Below, in pieces: positions 18,937-28,038 of a stretch of DNA of 64,000 nucleotides. The stretch is from Campylobacter gracilis (GTDB lineage: Bacteria; Campylobacterota; Campylobacteria; Campylobacterales; Campylobacteraceae), in assembly GCF_018374135.1 (NCBI RefSeq), contig NZ_JAHAFS010000001.1, forward strand, positions 124,001 to 188,000, read 5' to 3'. The notes beneath the pieces are model-generated. The model saw only the letters and a list, made by a program, of their open reading frames with translations, was not told the origin of the DNA and ran no database searches. The first letter of the stretch is position 1; the number at the start of each line of letters is the position of its first letter. A program made the position numbers and the translations under genes.

Positions 18937-20790
18937 CTACTGCCTTGGCGTCTGGGTTTTAGAGCCAGTAGGCTCTTTCGACGTAGAATTCTGCTCTGGC
19001 ATAAAATCCTGCCTCAATATGGAATTTTGTCTTGACGAGGCAGAATTCTGCGCGGCGGAATTTATGGGCGTCGCTAAATTTTCAGAAGTCGCGGAATTTG
19101 GTGTCTGATTTTGAACTGCGGAATTTGCAGACCCAGCAGAATTTTGCGAAGCGGAGTCTTTTGGCGTTAAATCACGCGTTGCAGCAGAGCTTGGACGCGC
19201 GGAATCTAACGCAGAGCTTTCGGGCGCCGTAGATTTTATGGAATCAGGCGCAGGAGTTTTTATTGCCGGGCTTTGCGGTGCCTGATCTTTCGGCGCGGGA
19301 CCTTTAGAGCCTTTTATCGTAGCGGGGTTTTGCGATATAGAATTCTGCGGCGCTACGCCTGTGCCCGCGGCGCACGCATCGATCGCCTCTAAATGCTCTT
19401 TGCCTTCAGGGGAATTAAAAAATTCTGCGTCTTTGATCTTAGCCATTTCATTTTTAGCCTTGTCGCACTCGCCAAGCTTGTAGTATCCCCAGGCAAGCGA
19501 GTCCAGATAATACGGCGAGTCGGGGTCTTTTTGTAGGGCGCGGCGGACAAGCTCGATGCCCTTGCGAACGTCCAAATCATGATCTATTAGGATGTAGCCG
19601 TAATAGTTTAGATGCACGGGGTCTTTAAGCTGCGGCGCGATATTTTCAAATTTTGCCACTACGCTAGATAGGGTCTTAGCATCTACGTTTTTGCCCGCAC
19701 TTTCATATTCGTAGATCGCCTCGATCGCCAAAAAGTCATAATTTTTGGTCTTCATAAACTCATCGCGCGCCATTTTAATCGCGGTTTTATAGTCTTTCTT
19801 ATGCGCGTAGGCATCGATTAGAAGCTCGCGCTTGTAGTCGTATTTCTTCAAAAGCTCGATTATTTTATCAAAGTCGTTTGAGTAGTAATAAATCGCTATC
19901 ATATCATCTAAGAATTTATTATCCCCTTTGGCTTCATACAGCGCTTCATCGATCTTAGCGACATCTAAATAGCGCTTATTCGCGCGATACACATCAGCTA
20001 GCAGCTCGCACGCCATACCCTGGGCGCAGCCGTAGATACGCCTGTGTGTCTCGATGATGCGGATCGCTCCGTCCGAATCATCGAGTTTATTTAGTAACAC
20101 GTCGCATAATCTAATGAGATTTTCGTCGGTTTTGTCTAGCTCATAGGCTTTTTCAAAGTAGGTTTTGGCTAAAGTAAAATTCTCCATCGCATAATATGTC
20201 GCCGCTAAGATCGCATAACTTCGCGAAACGGGATCTACGGTGACTAGCTTAAGAGCAGCGGTATTAGCGTTTAGATTATCTTTAATGCCTAAGTAGTAGC
20301 CGATTTTTACTCGCAGATACTCGGAGTCTGAGCTTAGGCTTTTTTCGCCGAGCTTTAAATAACGCGCCGTATTTTTACGATCTTTGATCGCAAAAGCGGT
20401 CTTTAGCGCCTCTAGCAGATAAACGGACGAGCCTGTTTTATTGTATGCCTTTTCGTATAAAAACATCGATGCAACGGGATCTTTATGCAGTAGCTCCAAA
20501 GCTGTAAGCAAATCGAAATTTAACTCGGCATCCTCTTGCGCTCGCATCGCGTGATTTAGCTTTTCTTTGGTTATATTTTTAGCGCTTACGCCGCGATTTA
20601 TCAAGCTCTTTTTAATTGCATCTTTTGCACCCTTTTTTGTGCCAATGCTAGAATTCCGATCAGACGCCTTTTTATCCGTAACGGACCGCTTCGCCGCTGC
20701 AGCATTCGTCCCACTCTCCGCACTTAGATACTGTGGCGCTAAAATCATCGCCGCGATTAAAATTCCGCTTAAAACCTTACCCCGATACAT
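18937..20790 (-). CDS. Periplasmic TPR-repeat protein with QNSA-rich low-complexity tail
   Basis: 617 residues: a signal peptide (about 1-24, ending LSAES), a basic linker, then tetratricopeptide-type helical repeats across about residues 90-475, and a 140-residue tail rich in Gln, Asn, Ser, Ala and Pro. TPR solenoids bind protein partners; none is identifiable here. The start overlaps the YkgJ-type gene by 22 bases. The tail carries Asn residues at six-residue spacing, part of the RAATTY-grid pattern of this genome. Confidence 0.75.
   Translation of the reverse strand: MYRGKVLSGILIAAMILAPQYLSAESGTNAAAAKRSVTDKKASDRNSSIGTKKGAKDAIKKSLINRGVSAKNITKEKLNHAMRAQEDAELNFDLLTALELLHKDPVASMFLYEKAYNKTGSSVYLLEALKTAFAIKDRKNTARYLKLGEKSLSSDSEYLRVKIGYYLGIKDNLNANTAALKLVTVDPVSRSYAILAATYYAMENFTLAKTYFEKAYELDKTDENLIRLCDVLLNKLDDSDGAIRIIETHRRIYGCAQGMACELLADVYRANKRYLDVAKIDEALYEAKGDNKFLDDMIAIYYYSNDFDKIIELLKKYDYKRELLIDAYAHKKDYKTAIKMARDEFMKTKNYDFLAIEAIYEYESAGKNVDAKTLSSVVAKFENIAPQLKDPVHLNYYGYILIDHDLDVRKGIELVRRALQKDPDSPYYLDSLAWGYYKLGECDKAKNEMAKIKDAEFFNSPEGKEHLEAIDACAAGTGVAPQNSISQNPATIKGSKGPAPKDQAPQSPAIKTPAPDSIKSTAPESSALDSARPSSAATRDLTPKDSASQNSAGSANSAVQNQTPNSATSENLATPINSAAQNSASSRQNSILRQDFMPEQNSTSKEPTGSKTQTPRQ
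18940..19359 (-). repeat. Low-complexity tail array in the TPR gene
   Basis: Encodes residues 478-617. The last third has RAATTY words read as Asn-Ser or Asp-Phe mostly every 18 bases (Asn at tail positions 88, 94, 100, 112, 124, Asp at 118); the upstream part is Pro/Ala/Ser-rich with weaker order. Confidence 0.6.
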
Positions 20791-21128
20791 TCTTCCTCCA
20801 ATTCTTTAGTATGCGTTTTAAAATATTCCCAAAACGGAAAGCTACGGCATTGCTTCGGACGCAGCTCGTAAATCCCGCAATTGCGCTGCGTCTCGTCAAA
20901 AAACACGCACGCTAAGCCGCCTTCAAAGGGCTTTTCTTTTACGCTAAATTTAGCGCCTATTTTTTGTAAATAAATTTCTTTAAGCCTTGCGGGCGAAATT
21001 TTAAATTTTGCCGCTAGCGCCGCAATCTCGCTCTCATCTATCCAGATATAGCCGCTCTCTCCGGTGCAGCACTTGCCGCCGCAGCGCTCACACGCGCTCG
21101 CATCAAAGCTAAAGCCAAACTCACTCAT
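20769..21128 (-). CDS. YkgJ-family zinc/iron-chelating cysteine-cluster protein
   Basis: 119 residues. Cysteines are arranged CERCGGKCC near residue 13, C about residue 74, C near 84 and KQC near 93, with RPKQCRSFPFW typical of the family. The cluster is thought to bind zinc or iron; the function is unknown. It overlaps the methyltransferase upstream by 8 bases and the TPR gene downstream by 22, so it is part of a tightly packed operon. Confidence 0.82.
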   Translation of the reverse strand: MSEFGFSFDASACERCGGKCCTGESGYIWIDESEIAALAAKFKISPARLKEIYLQKIGAKFSVKEKPFEGGLACVFFDETQRNCGIYELRPKQCRSFPFWEYFKTHTKELEEECIGVRF

Positions 21129-22362
21129 AATCCACGCTCGTTAAATCCGCGCTTTTGTAGATCGCTTGGGCTTGCTCGGTACGCCTTCCATGCGCGCTAG
21201 CGTAGATCGGAAGGATGATCTCACAGGGCGAGCGCGAGTTCTTACGAGCCTGCAAAAGCGCGAGCTTAGCGGGCTTTGAAATGTCAGGATAGACAAAACC
21301 AAGCCTCGTCAAATTTAGCCTAAACTCGCCCAAAAGCTCGCAAATTTTAGCTAGTTTGCCCGCCTCATAGCAAAAAATAAGCGTACCGCCAGGCTTAAGA
21401 TGAGCATTCGCAGATCGCATAAAATCCCGTAGGCTAAGGCTTGCTGCGCTCTTACTAAGCGCCATATAAGGCTCTTTGCTAAGCGAAATGCGCTCTCGAT
21501 AAAAGGGTGGATTTGAGACGATAAAGTCAAAACGCTTCTCGCTTTTAAACTCCGCAAAATCCGCGTGCAAAATTTCGGCAGGCAGATCGTTTTGCAAAGA
21601 ATTCAGCCTTAAGATTTCTAAATTTCGCTCTTGAATTTCTAGCAAGCTTAGATTAATGCTTTTAAAATCGCGTTTTAGCAAAAGCCCTAAAATTCCACAT
21701 CCTGCGCCCACATCCAGCACGTCGCCGTATATCACTCGCGGATTTAGCGCGCCTTTTAAGCTACGATCATCGCAAGCGGCAAACCCGCCGTCATTCAAGC
21801 ACTCCGCAACAAAATCCTCGCGCGCTTTGGCGTCTTCAAATTTGCTCGCGAAATCTTTATAGTGCGTCTTTTGAGATTCTAAAAACTGCGCGATTTGCTC
21901 GTCACAAAATTTAAAATTTTCACCGCTTGCAATGTCAGGCTTTAAAACATGCCAGGCTTCGTCGCTTTGAAAATCAGAATTTTTGCAGTGCTCGCTTTGA
22001 AATTTCGCCCGAAGTCCCGCTTTAAATTCTCTTTTAAATTCCGCCTGAAGTTCAGCGCAGCCCTTACCTCCAAAATCGCGATCATTCTCCGCGCTATGGT
22101 TAGGGACATACAACTCTTCTTTGCTAAAAGCACAATCCGCAGCGCAAAATTCCGCTTCGCAGCCTGCGTAATCCGCAGCGCAAAATTTTGCATTAAAGCT
22201 CCTATCTGCTACGCCTTTAAATTCCGCGCCACAGCCCAGCGCTAAAGAGCCATTTTGCGATGCTGCGTCAGCTTGACGCACGCCTGAGCTTCTTATAAAA
22301 TTCCACAAAAAAATCGTATCGCTCGTGTAGCGATAACCCTTTTTTGGCTGATAAAGCCTCAT
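21121..22362 (-). CDS. TrmN6-like tRNA (adenine-N6) methyltransferase with large N-terminal insert
   Basis: 413 residues, against about 230 for the family. The N-terminal MRLYQPKKGYRYTSDTIFLW and the later VLDVGAGCGILG (residues 215-226, SAM binding) and NPPF (284-287, base binding) are those of TrmN6-type enzymes that methylate A37 of tRNA-Val. Between them, about residues 27-210 is extra and compositionally odd (repeated AEF/AKF units). The catalytic fold is otherwise complete. The start overlaps the oxidoreductase stop (ATGA). Confidence 0.82.
   Translation of the reverse strand: MRLYQPKKGYRYTSDTIFLWNFIRSSGVRQADAASQNGSLALGCGAEFKGVADRSFNAKFCAADYAGCEAEFCAADCAFSKEELYVPNHSAENDRDFGGKGCAELQAEFKREFKAGLRAKFQSEHCKNSDFQSDEAWHVLKPDIASGENFKFCDEQIAQFLESQKTHYKDFASKFEDAKAREDFVAECLNDGGFAACDDRSLKGALNPRVIYGDVLDVGAGCGILGLLLKRDFKSINLSLLEIQERNLEILRLNSLQNDLPAEILHADFAEFKSEKRFDFIVSNPPFYRERISLSKEPYMALSKSAASLSLRDFMRSANAHLKPGGTLIFCYEAGKLAKICELLGEFRLNLTRLGFVYPDISKPAKLALLQARKNSRSPCEIILPIYASAHGRRTEQAQAIYKSADLTSVDYE
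21733..22284 (-). repeat. In-frame insert in the TrmN-like gene, 36-nt grid
   Basis: Encodes about residues 27-210. RAATTY words at 22147, 22183 and 22219 are exactly 36 bases apart and are read as AKF/AEF; further copies are less regular. Intervening bases are unrelated. Confidence 0.7.
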
Positions 22363-23306
22363 CTGCGGATGTTTTTGATGATGGTATGGGCGTGATTTAT
22401 TGCCACCACGATCGATCCGCCGCTTCTGCTGATGAGATCTCCGCCCACGTAAAGCCCGCTAGTGGCGGTTTGGAGATTTTCATCCACGATCGGCACGCCG
22501 TTTTCATCGTAAGCGATGCCGCATTTTTTAAGAAAATCAATCGGGCTCGTGCCGCCGATCGCGTATATCACGCGGTCAAATACGAGCTCGGTGCCATCAT
22601 CAAATTTCACCAGCACCTTGCCGTTTTCATTCTCAAGAGCCTCTATATCGATACCTAAGCGCAAGATGATGTTGCCGTATTTGGTCTCGCGCATTACGTC
22701 GCTTTCATTCGTCTCGTTTAGGCGGGTAAATTTAGGCTTGCGATAGCAAAGCGTCACGACATTGGTTTTACATAGCGCTATAGCGTATTCAGCGGCTGAG
22801 TTACCGCCTCCAACGACTAGAATTTTTTCATTGATCGTGCATTTATCGAGATTGAAATTTACGCGTTGCGTGATCGAAGGCGGAATTTTATAAGCGGGCT
22901 TATTAGGCTTGCCCATCCTGCCAATTGCGACGATGACGTTGCGCGCGCGGTATCCAGCCGAGCTAGTCGTGATATAAAACTCATCTGCGTGCTTTTCGAT
23001 CTTTTCGACCTCACTTTTGAAATTCGTATCGATTTCGTCGCTATCTAAGAGCTCGTCGAAATAATTTAGCACGCTCTCTTTTGTGCCGGTTTCAAACGAA
23101 ATAGAGCCGCGCGTCTCACTGTCAAAGCCCTTATATTCTTTATCGACGCGCTTTTTGTCTTTGTAAAACTGCCTAATCGTTTGAGAGTGGTTGTCGCCTT
23201 TTTCAAGCAGAAGCACGTGCGCAAGCCCGTTTCTTTTGGCTTCTACTACGGAAGCGATGCCGCAAGGACCGCCGCCGATCACCGCCAAGTCGTAAACGTC
23301 TATCAT
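22359..23306 (-). CDS. FAD/NAD(P)-dependent oxidoreductase of thioredoxin-reductase-like fold
   Basis: 315 residues with two Rossmann nucleotide sites: AVIGGGPCGIAS at the N-terminus (FAD) and VVGGGNSAAEYA near residue 165 (NAD(P)H), and a C-terminal GLYVGGD. There is no CxxC redox pair, so it is not a classical thioredoxin reductase; it resembles the YpdA-like/Campylobacter oxidoreductase group, whose substrate is uncertain. It is the first gene of a five-gene overlapping run ending at trpC. Confidence 0.8.
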   Translation of the reverse strand: MIDVYDLAVIGGGPCGIASVVEAKRNGLAHVLLLEKGDNHSQTIRQFYKDKKRVDKEYKGFDSETRGSISFETGTKESVLNYFDELLDSDEIDTNFKSEVEKIEKHADEFYITTSSAGYRARNVIVAIGRMGKPNKPAYKIPPSITQRVNFNLDKCTINEKILVVGGGNSAAEYAIALCKTNVVTLCYRKPKFTRLNETNESDVMRETKYGNIILRLGIDIEALENENGKVLVKFDDGTELVFDRVIYAIGGTSPIDFLKKCGIAYDENGVPIVDENLQTATSGLYVGGDLISRSGGSIVVAINHAHTIIKNIRR

Positions 23307-23718
23307 AAATTTCCTTTAATCTTTTAAATTTCATACGAAATTATAGTAAAAATTCCATTAAAATCAGTGGAATTTCCTAGCAATTTCGCAGCTTTAATTT
23401 AAAATTTTAACGCTTTAAGATGCTTGCTTGGCTAAATTTGAAAAGACAGAATTTTCTCCGTTTAAATTTTAAATTTCACGGCGCTTCAATCCGTTTGTAA
23501 AAACTAGCGCGGCAGAAGCGGCAGCAAGAGCAGTAAATTTTAAAATTTCACTTCGCCGAGATGGAATTTTGCGAGCTAAGATAAAGCGGCAAGGGCAGTG
23601 AAATTTTAAAATTTCACTTCGCCGAGATGGAATTTTGCGAGCTAAGATAAAGCGGCAAGGGCAGTGAAATTTTAAAATTTCACCGCCCAGGCAAAAGTTT
23701 TTAGTAGAAGCTTTAAGG
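23307..23718. other. Spacer between tonB and the oxidoreductase gene
   Basis: About 410 bases without a gene. It carries RAATTY words throughout and the 66-base tandem repeat listed separately. Confidence 0.6.
23531..23682. repeat. 66-nt tandem repeat with internal 20-bp palindrome
   Basis: Two nearly identical units begin at 23531 (65 bases, one base lost) and 23596 (66 bases); a partial third begins at 23662. Each starts with CAGTGAAATTTT followed by AAAATTTCAC, a perfect palindrome from the second and third units. The repeat ends 36 bases downstream of the tonB stop codon. Confidence 0.85.
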
Positions 23719-24567
23719 CTAGTTGAAATTTAGCGTATATTTTATGCTAAAGTTAAATTCCATATCTTTCTCGACCTTTGGAAAGCTACCCTTTGTGCGC
23801 TCGACTGCGCTTAATGCGCCCTCATCAAGCGAATCGACATTCGAGGAGGACGTAACGCGAAGACCCTTAACATCACCGCTTGCCGTATAGGTAAAGTGCA
23901 CGCCTACGACGCCGATTTTACGCATGCGCTGGGCATTTTTAGGGTAGTGCGACTGCGCGTAGCGAGAAATAATGGCGAAAATTTTCTTGCCGACATCGCT
24001 ATTGCTAGGATCGCCGCGGCTTGTAATGGCGTCGCTACCGCCGCCTGCGCTACTGGAGCCGCCGCCCCCGCCGCTACCTAGCGAAATAGGCTTTTCCGGG
24101 TCAAACTTCGCCGTTAAATTCCTATCGCTGCTTTGAACTTTATGCTCTTTTTTAGGCTTCGGTTTTTCGATCGGTTTTGGTTTTTCTACCGGCTTTGGCT
24201 TGGGCTTCTCGACCGGTTTCGGTTTTTCGACTACGGGCTCTGGTATAGGCTCCGGTTCAGGAATCGGCTCGGGCTCCGGTATCGGCTCCGGCTCAGACGG
24301 AGTTGGTTCCGGTTCGGGTTCAGGCTCCGGCGGAGTGGGCTCTGGCTCAGGATCCGGTTCAGACTGATCGGAAGGAGGCGGGATATTGGGCTCATCGGAG
24401 ATATCGCCCTGCTTGGCCTCATCCATTATGCTATCGATGGAAAAAGCTATCATATCGGGCATGCTAGGCGGCTTCGGTGCCGACGATAAAAGAACAAAAA
24501 CACCCACAGCTATGATGCAATGCAGCACCAAAGATACGATAAAACCTACTACGCTATCTTTATTCAT
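23719..24567 (-). CDS. tonB: TonB energy transducer
   Basis: Transmits proton-motive energy from ExbBD to outer-membrane receptors. 282 residues: an N-terminal membrane anchor (VVGFIVSLVLHCIIAVGVFV, with the conserved His), a long Pro-Glu then Pro-Lys region (about 70-150) that spans the periplasm, a Gly/Ser linker, and a C-terminal TonB domain from about residue 190 (YAQSHYPKNAQRMRKIG). It overlaps exbD by 4 bases. It faces away from a TonB-dependent receptor. Confidence 0.95.
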   Translation of the reverse strand: MNKDSVVGFIVSLVLHCIIAVGVFVLLSSAPKPPSMPDMIAFSIDSIMDEAKQGDISDEPNIPPPSDQSEPDPEPEPTPPEPEPEPEPTPSEPEPIPEPEPIPEPEPIPEPVVEKPKPVEKPKPKPVEKPKPIEKPKPKKEHKVQSSDRNLTAKFDPEKPISLGSGGGGGSSSAGGGSDAITSRGDPSNSDVGKKIFAIISRYAQSHYPKNAQRMRKIGVVGVHFTYTASGDVKGLRVTSSSNVDSLDEGALSAVERTKGSFPKVEKDMEFNFSIKYTLNFN

Positions 24568-24947
24568 TGCTCTTTTTCGGTCACGATCGCAAATTTTTCA
24601 TGACCCGCCTTTTTTAGGACATCCATGATAGAAATGAAAGAGGAAAATTTCGAGTCTTTATCGTTTTTTAGCACGACAAGATCGTTTTTATCGAGTGCGG
24701 CAATTTTTTTCTCAAGCTCATCCTCGCTTATTGCGACATCGTCTAGATAAATTTTAGATTCGCTATCCACTTTGATGGTAACTTTTTTATCCTCTTGCGG
24801 ATTTTGCGAGCTTGAAGACGAGGGCAGATTTACCTTGATATGACCCTGCGCGATAAAAGTCGAAACGCTAAGCACAATCGCTAGCAGTACCAGCATGATG
24901 TCGATGAACGGGACGATATTTAGCCCGTCTCGTCTAGGAATGCTCAT
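24564..24947 (-). CDS. exbD: ExbD biopolymer transport protein
   Basis: 127 residues. One N-terminal membrane helix with the proton-path aspartate in NIVPFIDIMLVLLAI (Asp near residue 16), then a periplasmic domain. It works with ExbB as a proton channel driving TonB. It begins one base after exbB ends and overlaps tonB. Confidence 0.95.
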   Translation of the reverse strand: MSIPRRDGLNIVPFIDIMLVLLAIVLSVSTFIAQGHIKVNLPSSSSSQNPQEDKKVTIKVDSESKIYLDDVAISEDELEKKIAALDKNDLVVLKNDKDSKFSSFISIMDVLKKAGHEKFAIVTEKEQ

Positions 24948-25376
24948 TTATTTAACCTCATCGTAGCGGTTTAGAAGCACATCTACCTTGCGGACAAAGC
25001 CATTGTAGATGATGAGCGTAGGCACGGCGACGACTAGACCGGTAGCGGTAGCTTTAAGCGCAAGCGAAAGACCCTGCATGATAGCCTTGGTATCGATACC
25101 GCTTGCAGTACTCATATCAAAAAATGTGATCATAATGCCGATGACAGTACCTAAAAGACCGATGTACGGGGCATTTGAATAAACAATATAAAGCGTCGTT
25201 AAATTTTTTGTCAGAGCCTCTTCGTATAGTGCCTTGCTTTTGTAATCGCTCGCCTTAACCTTCGAATAAAAAAGCAGCCTTTCGATAGTAAACCACACAA
25301 CTAAAAAACTCATAAATCCGAGGATTGCGAAGATAAAGTAATCCACGTAACGCGCCAAAAATTCCATAATGCCCAT
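24948..25376 (-). CDS. exbB: ExbB proton channel subunit
   Basis: 142 residues of the MotA/TolQ/ExbB family, with three hydrophobic helices and the conserved APYIGLLGTVIGIM block and the TATGL stretch lining the channel. It is first of exbB-exbD-tonB, preceded by AAGGAGA and a divergent, AT-rich control region. Confidence 0.95.
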   Translation of the reverse strand: MGIMEFLARYVDYFIFAILGFMSFLVVWFTIERLLFYSKVKASDYKSKALYEEALTKNLTTLYIVYSNAPYIGLLGTVIGIMITFFDMSTASGIDTKAIMQGLSLALKATATGLVVAVPTLIIYNGFVRKVDVLLNRYDEVK

Positions 25377-25650
25377 AATCTCTCCTTAAGAATTTTAAAA
25401 TTTTATAAATTTAGCAGATCAGCTTGCCAAAAAATGAGCGATTTTATCAAAAGTAGATTTAATTTTTACTAAAATTTTGATGATCGATATTTAAATTATA
25501 TTTTATCATTTAGCTTTATTTAATGATAATAAAGCATTCGGAGATAGAATTCTAATGATTTTAAAATGTCTTGATAATTAATATAAAATAAAAGATTAAT
25601 TTTATATTATTTGCCATTTTTTTAATCTCATTATCATTTAGGAGTTTCGT
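25377..25650. promoter_or_regulatory. Divergent control region with Fur-like sites
   Basis: 274 AT-rich bases between exbB and the receptor gene. TTTAATGATAATAA (25519-25532) and TCATTATCATTTA (25628-25640) match parts of the Fur box GATAATGATAATCATTATC, and TTGATAATTAATAT occurs at 25571. The second overlaps the ribosome-binding region of the receptor. Iron-responsive control of both operons is inferred from these matches and the gene content. Confidence 0.5.
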
Positions 25651-27702
25651 ATGAAAAAATTTCATCTGGCTTTGTCTTTGTGCGCGGTTCTTTGCTTAAG
25701 CGCACAAGCAGACGAGAAATCAAGCGCTACGGACGTATCCAAAAGCAAGGATTCAAATACGCAAAACCTAGGCGTAATTGAAGTTACTAGCGATTCTAGC
25801 ACGCCTAGCACCGTGGATGATGTCAAAATCAATACTCGCAACGCTACGCTTGTTAAGGACGTATTTCGCGATATCCCCGGAGTTTACGTAGGCGGCACCA
25901 ACGGCATGAATCAAAAAATTTATATGCGTGGCGCGAGCGATCGCGGCTTAAATATCACGATTGACGGCGCGAAGCAAAACGGCAATACCTTTCATCACAA
26001 CGCCGATTTACTAATCGATCCGGATCTTATCAAAGCCGTAGAGGTCGATGTCGGCGCGCGCTCGGTCGTAAACGGCTCAGGCGCCTTGGGTGGCTCGGTA
26101 GCTTTTAAGACGGTGGATGCTTCTGATCTGCTTGAGGACGGTCAAAATATCGGCGCGAAGCTCAAAGTGGGCTATACGAGCAATAACGAGGGCTATTCGC
26201 AAAGCGCGATACTCTACGGCAGGGCATTTGATAGCCTAGATATGCTTGCTGTGTTTAAGCACTACGGATATGGCTTCGGCGAATCTGGCAACGGCAAACC
26301 TACGGGCGGCGACGGCAACGACATAAATTATTTATTAAAAGCGGGCTATAGCTTTTCGGATTTTCATAAAATTTCGCTATCTACCGAACATATGCAGTAT
26401 AAAGGCTTGTATCCTTTGCGCCCGGAATTCGGCTCATGGCTAAACGGACAGCTGGATAACCGCAAATACGAGCGCGATACACATACGATCAAATACACGT
26501 ATAATCCAAGCGACTTGCTAGAACTCGACATCACGGGATACTACACAAAGCATCAACGCATCGGATCGACTTCGACGAACGTAAAATGGGGCGTTGAGAC
26601 TAAGGGCGGCAAAATCGGCGCTAAGAGTAAATTTGAAACGGGCGATTTAGCGCATACATTGCGTTACGGCTTTGATTACTACCGCTCCGAAAACTACGTA
26701 AAACCTGGAAATTTGCGTCCAGAAAGGGTTGATAACTACAGCGTCTATTTAGAGGATGCTATGCGATACGGCGGGCTTACGGTAACTCCTGGCGTGCGCT
26801 ACGAAAGGCACGAGCTAAAGACTTACAACGGCAGAGGCGCTAATATCTCTAGCTACAAATATAAATTCGACGAAGTGAGCCCCGCCTTGGCGCTTGATTA
26901 CGAGATCGGCGCGGGATTCGGAGCGTTTGCGAGCTATGCGCGAGTATTTAGAGGACCTGACGTAATGGAGAGCATGATGGCTGCAAGTACAAGCCGTGGC
27001 AGACCGCTAAGCTGGATGGCTAACGAAAGTTTAAAAGCCACTACAGGCAACGCCTACGAAATAGGCGGTCGCTACAAAAGCGATCTAGCAGAAAACTCCT
27101 CAGTAAGCCTAACTGCGAAGTATTTCAGAACGGAATATAAAAATCTCATCGTAGATAACAATGCGGCGGGCGGAATCGTCGGCTGCCCGGGAGGCGCACA
27201 GGGCACCTTATGCAGGGCTAATACAGGCGGTGCGGATATCGACGGCGTCGAGCTTTTTGCAAGATTAATATTAGATGATTTGAGCCTTGCTGCGGGTTAC
27301 ACCCACCAGCAAGTAGAATATAAAGACCGCGTGCGCAGCGGCTCGGGCTATCTAAGCTCAAACATCATCGGCTACCGCGATTACGGCGATAAATACACCT
27401 TCAATGCCGAATACGCAATCTCTGCGGCGGATCTACTGCTGGGCTATAACTTGCTCTTTTTCAACTCCAAAAACGTAGCCTCCGCAAATAGCGACGAAAA
27501 GACGAAAGTGCCTAGCTACGCGGTTCACGATCTATACGTCACCTATGCTCCGGATAGCGGACGCTTTAAAGGACTTGAGATCAACGCGGGTGTTTACAAT
27601 CTCTTTGATAAAGCCTACGCATCGCACTCGCAGCGTAGCGCCGATTTTACCGGAGATTAGCCGGGACGAAATTTCAAGCTAAGCGTGGCGTATAAATTTT
27701 AA
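25651..27702 (+). pseudogene. TonB-dependent outer-membrane receptor with in-frame TAG before the last strand
   Basis: Probably an iron or haem receptor. The uninterrupted part is 669 residues (25651-27660): signal peptide (about 1-20), TonB box LGVIEVTS, plug domain with MRGASDRGLNITIDG and a GNTFHHNADLLIDPDLIKAVEV stretch like haem receptors, then a beta-barrel. The stop TAG at 27658-27660 is followed in the same frame by PGRNFKLSVAYKF and TAA at 27700-27702, which is the expected final beta-strand ending in Phe needed for barrel assembly. So the gene is either a fresh nonsense mutant or read through. Confidence 0.8.
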
Positions 27703-28038
27703 AACTTACGCGAGATGACCGCACGAAATTTTGCACACTAAAGCGGCGAAATTTTAAAAATTCAAAGCCCTTGGAATTTGAAATTCCAAGGGCTTTGAAT
27801 TTCAAGCCTTTAAATTCTACTAACAGAAATTTTCTCATAAAATTCTTGCAAATAGCAAAATTCTCATTCGCAATGAAATTCTAGCTTACGGCAAAATCCT
27901 CAAAATTCAAAGCGATATCCGCAGCGCTTTACATCCGAAGCTCGTTTAGAATTTATAAAATTCCTCCCGCTTCAAGCGCCGTCCGTTTACTCTTCATCGT
28001 TAAAATTCCGTTTTAAATTCTACTTAAAAGGAGAGCCT
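27703..28038. other. Spacer after the receptor gene
   Basis: About 340 RAATTY-rich bases containing the perfect palindrome listed separately. No gene is seen. Confidence 0.55.
27760..27800. terminator. Perfect 20-bp palindrome, possible terminator
   Basis: ATTCAAAGCCCTTGGAATTT (27760-27779), one central base, then its exact reverse complement. It lies 57 bases after the receptor's final stop and could end transcription. There is no long T-run, so it may instead be a protein-binding or repeat element. Confidence 0.45.

Noticed and set aside
24210..24370. Pro-Glu/Pro-Lys repeats of tonB as another RAATTY-type insert
   Set aside because: RAATTY words are absent there, and the repeats are the normal periplasm-spanning region of TonB.
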